Positions 15,001-24,420 of a stretch of DNA of 64,000 nt are shown piece after piece. The position numbers and the translations under genes are program-made. The notes under the pieces were generated by a model that saw only the letters and a list, made by a program, of their open reading frames with translations, did no database searches and was not told where the DNA came from. How positions within the stretch are numbered: the first letter of the stretch is position 1; each line of letters starts with the position of its first letter. The DNA comes from Penicillus capitatus (Eukaryota; Chlorophyta): NCBI GenBank assembly GCA_965649825.1, contig OZ287714.1, forward strand, positions 186,001 to 250,000, written 5' to 3'.

Positions 15001-18000
15001 GCTCGATGTCGTCAGTGAGGGAAGCCATGGACTAATTGCTCCACTTAGGAGCATATTAGTTCAATGGTTCAGTCTGGAGACCACCAAGAGTTCTGACATT
15101 CGGAAAGAGATTTTGGACAAGAAGGAAGAAACTCTGAGGCAGGCGCTTATGGTTCTCAAGCCCGAGACTCTCTCAAGCAGCACCAATCCATTCGACTTGG
15201 CCTCGAGAGTTCTCCGGTGTGCTGCAGCCGTGAAGACGACAGAGATCGCGAAACCTGAGGTGGTGAACGGGTTGACACAAGCGGCAGCCGACTTCACACT
15301 AAGCAGTGTCCTGTCTCTCTGCAGAGCACTGGCTCAAGAGATCTCCGGCGTGGATGTTCTATCCGCTGTTCTGGATCTTGTGGAAGAAGAGCGAGAGAGC
15401 GAAAGCCTGAGGAGGGAAATCGTAGAAGCCGTCTTTCCAGAGGAGCACAGCGATTTGCTCCTCTGTGCCATTGATCCCTTCATCAATGGCGGCACAGAGA
15501 TCGACGACGAGACCCGCGACAAAGAGGCGTTCGATACACTCGTGTCTCTGCTGAAGCTTGCCAGAGCCAAAGAGTCTGTCAGTAAGATAGACGGAGAGAA
15601 GAGAATGATGCTTTCAGGCCTTCTCGAAATCAAGTCACTCGTGGATCAGATTGCATCTCTCGAAAAATGGAGCGACTGCAGGAAGAAGAGTGACGTCCTG
15701 AAAGAGATCTTCTTCAGCTTCTATGCATGTGTCATTCCGGATGAGCTCTCCGCCGAAGCCCGCATCTTCAGCAGGATGGCACTCCTTCATTCATTGTACC
15801 GATACTTTGCCGGCGACGTCTGGAAGCAGAAGGAAGCTCTTCACGTCACGCGGTCTGTCAAGCTCGAATTTGAGACGGCAGTTGTCCCAGATGCATCGTA
15901 TCAAGCAGCAATGAGCGATGATGAGGATGAGGGCAAGGGCGTCTCTGTGACAGAAAATGTGTCTAAGGTGCTGGATGGTGGTGGTAGTAGTAGTGAGACT
16001 GCAGTAGGAAAGTCCAGTGCTGTTCCATTGACAGTTGAAACAGACTGGAAGTGGTTCTTGCCGTCCATTGATGTCCCAACCAGTCAAATCGCCCTTTTGT
16101 CAAAAAGTGCCTCACACGATTCTGTCGAGAGAGATGGATCAACCGAGATCAAATCCAACGATCTGCCTGAGTCTTCCACGGCCGTGCCTGCAAACTCCTT
16201 CCAGAGCCTGCAGACAGTGGAGGCCGCTCTCAAAGATGTCTCGCAACGTCTCAAGATTCAGGACGTTTTGGAGGGTCTCCACGATGAAGGCAATTTCACG
16301 ATCATGACGTTCGGTGACATGACACATGCCATTGTCCATCTGAAAGAAACGACTGAGCAATGGTGCGTTCTCTTCGAAAAGGCTGTTCGCCTTTGTCGCC
16401 ATTCGAGGCAGGAAGAAGACATGATGGTCGAGAGCCGAATTGTGTGTGCAGGAATTGATATTAGTTTCCTTTTCCAGTTTCTGCGACAGTACCTTGAAGA
16501 CTTCAGCCTTTTCCAGATGCCAGATGCTATGCAGCCCGTCTACCGCAGCGTCGTGCATTGCTTGAATGCGATTCCCAGGAAAAAGCTTCCGAAGGAACTC
16601 AGAAGTCTCATGGAGGAAGCTGGAGCCACAGAGGCATTCCATGGATACACTATTGACTTCAACATGCCTCCAACGAACGTCCATCACTCGGGCACATCTT
16701 ACGGAAGACCGTCAACTTCTGATTCCGCACGAAAAGCACGAAGACCTGAGGCTACCCGTTTTGAAATTGGCATGCAAGATGGTCCAGATCCGGCCCAGGA
16801 CAAATCGAGTTTCTATGACTTCTTGAAATCGACGGCCGCGATGGATGGATCTCAGACAAAAGACAAAGTCTCTGTGGTGCTGGAGGGAACCGTGGACATC
16901 AAGATCGACTCGGATGCGAAAATCTGGACAGCCGGAACCAGAACAGGGCCAACGGAAGATGCAGTGGACGATGTCAAAGCCACAGGGGCATTTAAGCTCC
17001 CGGATCATCTGGCATGGAGTACTATAGGTGTTCTTGGACAGACCGCCTCTTCCGGCGAAAGAATCCAAAGAATTCCAAGTGTCCAGGAAGATTATTTCGA
17101 CCTCTTCACCGGGGCCGCAGATGACGACGCTGCATTGATTCGCGTAGGGGTCGATTCCAGCCGCGAAGCTGCCCGTAAACGAGTGGAACAGATGTCTCAG
17201 ATGCCATCTCTTTACCATCACGACCAAGAAATCAGCGCAGCTGCGAACCTTCATCCGGTGGAAGATCCAGTCCATCCAGAACCGACGCGCCTCGACAACT
17301 GGACCTATCAACTGCTGCTGGACAATGCCACTTTCACCAAGTGCCTGAAGACAATGATGCATGGATTGGAGAGGGGTTACACAGAGCTTTACAAAGCTGT
17401 CGCCGAAAGGCATGTGATCGAGTGGTGTCTGCTCGTTGACAATTCGGGATCCATGATCACCAAAGAACACCAAATGAAAGAAGCTCTTGTACTGGTGATG
17501 GAGATGCTCCACAGATTGGAGTTCCACTTTGCCGTGGCTCTCTTCGGCGACAGCGCCTCTCAGCGAATGCAGAAGCTCATCAGAGATCCGTTCACTGTCG
17601 ACGTCGGACAACAGATCATCGATGCTTTCACTTTCGACGAAGGAACATTCCCTGCATCAGCCGTCAGAAATGTAGCGCAGAAAGTGTGGCCATTGAGTCT
17701 CTCCCAGGAAGAAAAGAGACAGCATCACAGAGTGATGCTCATGATTGTTGATGGCTTGACTCAGGAACGGAAGAGGGAGGACTATCTGTCCGTGTGCAGA
17801 GAGAAGAACATCAGCTTGGTGGTCCTCAATATCCACGATGACCTGCAAAAGGATTTGATGAGTTCCATCAGAGCACTGTGGACGAGCGTCGGTGCGCAGT
17901 TTGCCATGCTCCATGTGGATGAAGTCGATGCACTGCCAAAAGTTCTCGTCAGTCTGATCGAACAGCAGATGGGTATCATCTACCAAAGCATCACGAATTC

Positions 18001-20031
18001 TCCCCTGCCTGCATCTGCAACGGATTCTGTCCCAGTCGTCCAAAACATTCCCGAAACCGATTTTAGAGACGTCGACTTCGATGCTATCTGCGAAGATTTT
18101 GGCAAGAACGTGTTGCCTGTGCTGCCAGAGGGGTTCACCAGGGAAGACTTCATCGAATGTGACTATCGTCCAGGCGTCATTCCCTTCGCAGAGGAGATGG
18201 GCCGACGGGTCACGAAAGAGATCGAACCGATCGACGTTGAGAAACTGGCAGACGAACTCCAAAGGCAGTACGACGCCCTGCTGACCAATTCGAATGCGAG
18301 AGAGCATCTGAAGGCGGCCGAGAAAGCCTGGATGCAGACCGAGGAGCGTCTGGGATCCGAAATCGGTCGCGTGGCCGAAGCCTTGGAGAGCTACCTTCCA
18401 CACAACGTCTTCAACCGAAAGAGAGCGGATGTGAAGGGACCGACGATTCACATTCCTGGATACATCAAGCATCTGGCGACACAAGGAAGCGAGAAGAAGA
18501 TCTTCGCGAACAAGAAGGGAGGTGGAAGGGCAGAGTACGCCGTCGCGCTCCTCCTGGACATCTCTGTCTCGATGAAGCACGGAATCAAACAAACGTGTGC
18601 TCTGGAAACACTCTTCCTGATGATTGGGGCACTCCAGCAGATGAACATCGACAACTTTTCCGTGGTTCTGTTCGCCGAACAGATTTATCCGATTAAACTG
18701 CCGGATATGGCGTGGGAAGATGCGTGCATCGCCATGCTCATGAAGATTGTAGAGCAGGCACATGAGCCTGCGACCATGGATGCCGATGCACTGCTCTTCT
18801 CCGAGGAGCTGTTGGAATCCAGCAACGTAAGAGGACCCAAGAAGATCTTTATCATGACGGACGGCTATGGAAGCTCTGGTGTGCGACTCGCCTCCGCTTT
18901 GTCCAAACTTGAAGTGTCAGGAATCGATGTTCTGGCGATGAGCGTTGGCCCCGAAGTCTCCTTTGTCAAGAACTGCTACAACAAATGGATCACAGCTGCC
19001 TTTCCTCATCTGTTGCCGAATGCCATCGAACGAATGGAGAATGCCACGCGGACGGCGGCTCATAAGCAGAATGCGAGCCTTGGGGAACCTATGGTCTGGC
19101 TGAACCTTCGCCTTCTCCCAGAAAGCACGAACGAATCCGTCCGAGACATTCTCGAGAAGCAAGAAGCAGTGTTCTCCGACTTGGCACCTATGCGTGAAGA
19201 GAGAGAAGCACGATTGATACGTGGCAACAGACCATCCAGGATGTCAGTGGACATTTGCTTCTGCATGGATTGCACTGGATCTATGGGCCCTTGGATGAAA
19301 GCCGCCGTTGACCAAATCAATGTAAGGCTCACATCTTGGCTGGCAGTCTTAATGTCTTTTGTCGGCAACGTTTAGGTGATTTGCAGTACCATCTCTGAAA
19401 AGATCCAGGAGAAGCATTCTCTCGTGGAATTGGTTTTTAATTTCGGCATGGTTGCCTACAGAGATTACGGAGATGGTGATCGGCACATATGCCCTTGTCC
19501 CTTTGCACAAGGGCCAGATAATGTGCGCCAATTTCTCTCGCAGCAGAAAGCAGGAGGAGGAGATGATCCGGCAGAGGACGTCCTTGGAGGTCTGAATGCT
19601 GCCGTAGAGTTGGAGGGATGGAGCAGCAAAGTGAGATTCTGCATTCTCATTGCCGATATCCCTGGACACGGAAAAGATCTGCACACGAGTGAAATCAAGG
19701 ACAGGTGACCATCGACACTGATCCCTGCTCCGTTTCCAAAAGTTCTGTGCATAGATTTCTAGATGGCGATCCCCGCGGACTCACTGCTGAGGATACAATG
19801 AAGAGAATGCGAGAGAACAAGATCCACTTGCTTTTCTGCAGGATCACGAAATACACTGATATGATGATTGAGAAATTCAAGGCATGCTATGATGAAGGGA
19901 AATACTGTTTGGAGTCTAGGGATTTGGTGCCGCAAGAGGGGGCCTCTTCAACATCCAAAGTCGTCACAGATCAGTTCGGAAAGATCATTGGTGACATGTG
20001 CTCGAATGTCATTGTCGTCAACTTTCTTTAG
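1..20031 (+). CDS. Giant AAA+ / ASH-like / triple-VWA protein, paralogue 1 (5' partial)
   Basis: The reading frame is open from base 2 and uninterrupted to 19321, so the true start lies upstream. Exons end at 19321 and 19704; introns are 19322-19375 (54 bp, phase 0) and 19705-19742 (38 bp, phase 2); the stop is 20029-20031. About 6,640 residues are visible (numbered from base 11). Order: AAA module 1 with a degenerate Walker A (YGETSFKTE, about 122) and Walker-B-like VLEDYD (about 443), split by an acidic repeat; AAA module 2 with intact GPPGIGKT (716-723), ILLDEIN (783-789) and ATMNP (about 832); AAA module 3 with degenerate GPTCSRKT (1063) and FILFDNIN (1240). Then a helical, coiled-coil-rich stretch to about 3550, beta-rich ASH/Hydin-like repeats (about 3975-4450), helical repeats, VWA1 with DNSGSM at 5810, VWA2 with DISVSM at 6183, and VWA3 with MDCTGSM at 6420, which resembles the VWA of alpha-kinase VwkA-type proteins. 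The AAA modules resemble midasin and dynein. Function is unknown. The inference is an ATP-driven machine with MIDAS-dependent ligand binding. Confidence 0.85.
785..1030 (+). repeat. Acidic 42-residue tandem repeat inside AAA module 1
   Basis: Two copies with a 126-bp period begin at 785 and 911. The first 63 bases of the two copies differ at only two positions as I read them. They encode an acidic, Ser/Gly-rich segment containing EDSPAAE, GSGDGSSSGTEWG and a glutamate-rich tail. The repeat lies between the Walker-A-like and Walker-B-like parts of the first AAA module, so it is probably a disordered, surface-exposed insertion. The high DNA identity points to a recent duplication. Confidence 0.85.
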
Positions 20032-20338
20032 CCTTTGCACCAACAAACAAACACGATTGATTCTCATTTTTTGAAACCGATATCATTTTTGCAGTGCTTT
20101 ACGAATGGGCACACCTTGAAACATGAACGTGGAACCTTGAAGGGAAAGTCTTGCGTCCAGTTGCGTCGAGACCAAGTTCTCTTGTTTAGCCCAGTCCATG
20201 AAAACTCTTCAGATCCTCGATCGATTGCTGTATTGAGCTGAACAAGTGGTCATGTAACAAACACCACAGTGTGGGTACGACATGATGCGACGGCACGGCG
20301 TCACGTCAGCTCTTTCCTTCCGGATTCTGCTTGCGGCT

Positions 20339-22062
20339 ATGGATGATGCCAATCTTCAGCTGGCACGCACTTTGATCTCCAAGAGCTACGTCGATCAAGG
20401 CGCCCAGGCGCTCCGTGGACGCAGCAAACGCATTAAGTCTCTGCTCTCCGAGAGAAGGATTCCAAGAGAGGGCTGGGACGACTCAACAATCCAATCTCTC
20501 CTGCATGTAGATGTTAGACCTCTCACACATTCTCACTCCCATTGCACAGGATCTTTCGGCCATGGACTCTAACAACTTTCCAGGAAATGTCGGCGTCGGC
20601 GAAAGAGAAGGCAGACTCATAGCACCTCTTGTCGCACAACGGACGTTCAAGTCACTCCTGGTGCTTCGACACGTAGGATCTCTGGGAGTGGTCTTGTCGT
20701 ACAGTATGGCTCACGGAATTGGTCGCGCTGGAGATGTGACTGCTGAGCAGCCCAAGGCAGCCGGATCATCGTTGATGGCGAAGCTGACCTGTCTTTTGGC
20801 ATCGCATGCATTGGATTTGGCAGGAATGAAAGAACTCGGAACGGTCACGGTGTTGCCACTTGCCACAGGAATGGCATTGACCATGACCTTGTTAGCTGCA
20901 GCATCTCTGAGGCCCAGCAAGGTCACACCTCATCGCAAGCTGCGAAAGCAAAGGGCCGATCTTTCTCCCACAGGCACGATACGTCATCTGGCCACGCATC
21001 GACCAAAAGACCTGTCTGAAATGCATTGTCTCGGCCAATCTGATTCCTGTCGTGATCGAGAATCGTATCGAAGGGAATGATCTGCTGACGGATGTCGCCA
21101 AGATCGAAGAGCAGTTGTGGGAACTGGGTGCAGCGAATGTGGTGTGTGTTCTGTCTACCAGCAGCTGCTTTGCGCCGCGGGGGTGTGACCTCCTTATCGA
21201 CATTGCGAAGCTCTGCGCCCGCCACGACGTTCCCCATGTCATCAACAACGCCTACGGTGTCCAATCCTCTTTCATCTGTCGGTCCGTTTAGCTTCCCAGC
21301 AGCTTCCGTTTTGCAGTGTACATTGCTGACTGATTACCTAGGGAGATCACTGCGGCGGTGAGGCGCGGTCGAGTGGATGCCATCGTACAGAGCACAGACA
21401 AGAACTTTATGGTACCAGTGGGAGGGTCTATCGTCGCTGCACCGGCTCAGAGACCGGAGTTGCTGTCGTCTATCAATGCCTCTTACCCAGGCAGAGCATC
21501 CGCCTCTTCACACCTGGATCTCTTTATCACTCTTCTGCACCTGGGAACAGAGGGATGGTTGCACGTACAGTCCATAGATTTCCGCGGACCGGTCCTTAAA
21601 CAATGATACAGCTTTTGAAGGAGCGCGAAGAGATGTTTGAATATCTGAAACGCGAGATTGACGACGTCACTAAAGAAGTGGGCGAAGTATTGGTGGCCCA
21701 TCCGCGGAATCCGATCTCTTTGGCTGTGACATTGGATCACTTGGATGAGGGAGGGAATACACAATCTGTGACCTCTCTGGGTTCCCAACTCTTTACAAAG
21801 TCCTATCGTTGCGTTTCACTTGTCAAACAACGGGTCCTTTTGTCTTAGATCCGTCTCGGGGACACGTGTCGTGGCAAAAGGCACAAGAAAAGACGTGGCC
21901 GGGTTCTCATTTGGCAGCTACGGAGCGCATCACGATGCTTATCCACACCATTACTTAACAGCCGCAGCTGCTTTGGGATCAAGAAAAGAGGAAATTGATC
22001 GTTTCATTCACAAACTAAAGGCTGTGTATATTGCCGCCCGCAAAAACAAACACGCTCCATAA
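20339..22062 (+). CDS. SEPSECS: O-phosphoseryl-tRNA(Sec) selenium transferase (SepSecS)
   Basis: This PLP enzyme converts O-phosphoseryl-tRNA(Sec) to selenocysteinyl-tRNA(Sec), the last step of eukaryotic selenocysteine synthesis. Seven exons give 472 residues (human about 500): 20339-20506, 20550-20650, 20705-20921, 20974-21281, 21342-21564, 21612-21799 and 21849-22062. Each junction restores the family alignment: MDSNNFPGNVGVGERE, AHGIGRAGD, EQPKAAGSS, VIWPRIDQKTCLK, NNAYGVQSS, and QSTDKNFMVPVGGS, which holds the PLP-binding lysine. YPGRASAS and NPISLA follow. The ATG at 20339 gives an N-terminus of the same length as the human protein; an in-frame ATG at 20282 would add 19 residues. The 54-bp second intron is a multiple of three and has no stop, so retention would keep the frame. 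Its presence implies a selenocysteine-using organism. Confidence 0.93.
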
Positions 22063-22081
22063 CTCAAGACTGAATTGATTT

Positions 22082-23160
22082 TCATTGCGATGGCCACTGA
22101 GAACACATTTCCCAGATGTCGGACAAGTAGAGCTTAAGCTTCTCAGCCGCGGCCATCTCCTTGCGGAGAAGAGTGGCCTAGAGAGCAATGGTCTCCTGTT
22201 TTCTGAGCGCCACCTGTTCCATTCCCTTACAGCAGGACCACTCTAAACATCCAGACTGGGATTCGAAGAGAGGGGGCGGCCGGGCAGTACTGAGGGAGGG
22301 GGCGGCCGCTGCTGAGATCTCGAATGGAATTAAAGATGCACTGGATAACGTTCTCGATGTTCTGGCAATGCCGTTGGAAATCATCTGGCGGCATCAGTGC
22401 CTGTGACAGATCCGACGCCAACTCACAGAACTCTGTGGAATTCAGCATTCACCTGCACAAGATCCAGCCAGATATGCAGGTTTGCTTTTTCGATCGAGAG
22501 GCGTGCCATGCCATTCAGGAACCTGTAAAATGCGTCTTCGACAGTTGATAACTGTCCGACGGTCCACGACCACTAACCACCATAGGCTTTTGCGCAGACT
22601 TAGATGCCGATTTGAGACAGACACGGACGAGAATGGCTCCACAAAGAGAAGGCATGCATTCTAGAAGAAATGGCAGAGATGACAAGCGATCTTGCTGCAC
22701 ATGTGACGACGCGGGTCCAGGTTGCTGACCTAAAGGCGTTGCCGGGTACTGGGGAGCAACCACATTGGGAATGACAGTATCCGATTCGATATAGATTCTC
22801 GGTAAGGGGACGGAAATGCAACGAACAGGTCATGGTCCCTGCTCGATTTCAGCTCATGTATTAATTGGAGGCAGAAAGTGCGCAGAAAAGTCGACAACAG
22901 ACCGTTGAAAACCAAATCCCAAGCTGGTTCGATAAGCAGGCAAGTAACCTAAGGAACATTTATATTCCCCGTGCTGCTTCGGGGGATCAGGAAGTCTTCC
23001 AGAGCTTCAAATGGAACTTCTCCACGAGCTGCAGATAGCCGAAGGTGCTCAAGTGGCTTTGCCACAAGTTTCGCCTCGCAGCTGGCTGATTCTCTGATCT
23101 CAAGGCTTTAGGTAATTGAGCCTCTGACTTAACTGACTCGGCGTCATCCGTCACGATATA
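22082..23160 (-). other. Unidentified coding-like minus-strand fragments (gene or decayed gene)
   Basis: The minus strand has several protein-like stretches in changing frames. The distal one contains AESVKSEAQLPKALRSENQ and STFGYLQLVEKFHLKLWK, followed by QLIHELKSS, SSLPFLLECMP, VEDAFYRFLNGMARLSIEK with LHIWLDLVQ, and FCELASDLSQALMPPDDFQ with QNIENVIQCIFNSIRDL. The last is LRKEMAAAEKLKLYLSDIWE ending at a TGA at 22082. Plausible short introns join some of these, but I could not build one continuous open model, and I do not recognise the family. It could be a real multi-exon gene or a decaying one. A GC-rich intron-like segment (about 22262-22315) contains two copies of a GGGGGCGGCCG motif. 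Confidence 0.35.
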
Positions 23161-23381
23161 GCAATTTGTCTAGAAACTCAGCGCGCCCTCATGTCACATG
23201 AGCGCCTGTCACTCGAGCACATCTCCCATTAATACCCTTTTCTTGACAGATTGAGGCATGTGATCTGAGACGCTTGCCATGAAATCATGCTAACATTCTT
23301 TCTGTATAAATATTGACTGATTCTTTCCGGCTTATCGATCACTTGATAGATTATGCAAGCGCGACTCTGGGAAATAATGAC

Positions 23382-23400
23382 CATTTTTTCTCAAAAAATG
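23382..23400. repeat. Short hairpin next to retroelement remnant
   Basis: An 8-bp perfect inverted repeat (CATTTTTT / AAAAAATG) has a 3-base loop. It is nested between two copies of an 11-bp inverted repeat, GATCACTTGAT at 23338-23348 and ATCAAGTGATC at 23427-23437. The outer right arm overlaps the stop of the reverse-transcriptase frame. Function is unknown. Confidence 0.5.
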
Positions 23401-23429
23401 TTGTGTTTTTATGATTACTCCAGGACATC

Positions 23430-24420
23430 AAGTGATCAGGGCTCTCCGGTGAGCGTCTTCGCTGTTTCCTCCGTTGTGGCACCGCCCATGAGAAGAAGGT
23501 CGTCGGCATAAGCTTGTAGGTGCACGCCTGGATCCTTCGGCATTTGCTAGACTTCGTTTATTCCCAAAATGAGCAACAGTAGTTGTTATGGAAGAAGAGA
23601 AGAGGAAGGATATAGGAAGTGAAGTCAAATCAAGCCGCCAGCAGAGCGTCGTATGACGTCAGCATGACGTTAGACTCGCGTCATGCAGGGTGGCATAAAA
23701 ATTGGGGGTTTTCTTGTATCAGACTCAGCCTTTTTAAACACACGTTTACGTTCTCTTTCTCTCGCACCAAAATCCGCCGTATCAAGAGACTCAACGGCGA
23801 GCCCTGTGAACCCCCCTTTGCTTCCGTGTCAACGCATAGTGAGTATCTTCCAATCTTAAGTCGTGCGGATCATTCTTGTCGGGCATATGAGATAGATGCC
23901 TGTCTGATTTTGGCTATCTGGGATAGGCAATTGGAAAAATAAGAACGCTTTCAATCAGGGTACTGGTGAATTGTACAACGACGGCATTTTGAATTCTCCC
24001 TTTAAGATTTCTCAACTTTGTTTGTTTTCTTCGATTATGTTCGCTTGTCTTCCGGCGCCAGTACAACAATTCTTTGCGGAAAGAAGCGCGTCAGTTGGTC
24101 AGGTATAATAGAGCATTAAGTGTGCTCATCGTCTCTAGTAGATATGTTCTGCTAATTTTGTCGAACGTGGCATTCAAGTCAAGAGCCAATCCATAAGCCA
24201 CTTCCCCTGCTTGTGTGCGGTCTTCGATCTAGTCGGTGACTGGGACGAGGGCTTCAAACGTTCCCCTGGCAGGACGGAAGTCCAATTGGCATGAGTTAAG
24301 AACCTCTTTGCTTCCCGCCGAAATTTATGGCGATTGACAACCGGCGTTTTAACACAGTTGGCGAAAGAATCGAGCAGGCTGATCGATCTCAAGTTGAGAC
24401 GGAGTTTCCGGGGTTAAAAA
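23430..24420 (-). mobile_element. Decayed non-LTR retrotransposon, reverse transcriptase fragment
   Basis: Reading the minus strand from high to low coordinates, the ordered blocks of a LINE-type reverse transcriptase appear in broken frames. About 24400-24350 gives LRSISLLDSFA, the finger region. About 24300-24130 gives QLDFRPARGTFEALVP, an in-frame TAG, then IEDRTQAGEVAYGLALDLNA and TFDKIS, which is motif A with its aspartate. About 23835-23780 gives KGGSQGSPLSLLI, motif B. About 23535-23445 gives GVHLQAYADDLLLMGG, motif C with the catalytic YADD, ending in TGA. Stops and frame changes between blocks, and more sequence between motifs A, B and C than usual, show that it is dead. I could not see an endonuclease domain, poly(A) tail or target-site duplication. 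Confidence 0.82.

Noticed and set aside
20651-20704. Retained in-frame segment in SepSecS instead of an intron
   Set aside because: It is open and a multiple of three, but it would insert 18 residues into a tightly conserved stretch, so I favour splicing.
22262-22315. GC-rich repeat as a CRISPR-like or regulatory array
   Set aside because: There are only two copies of an 11-bp motif, and the context is eukaryotic.
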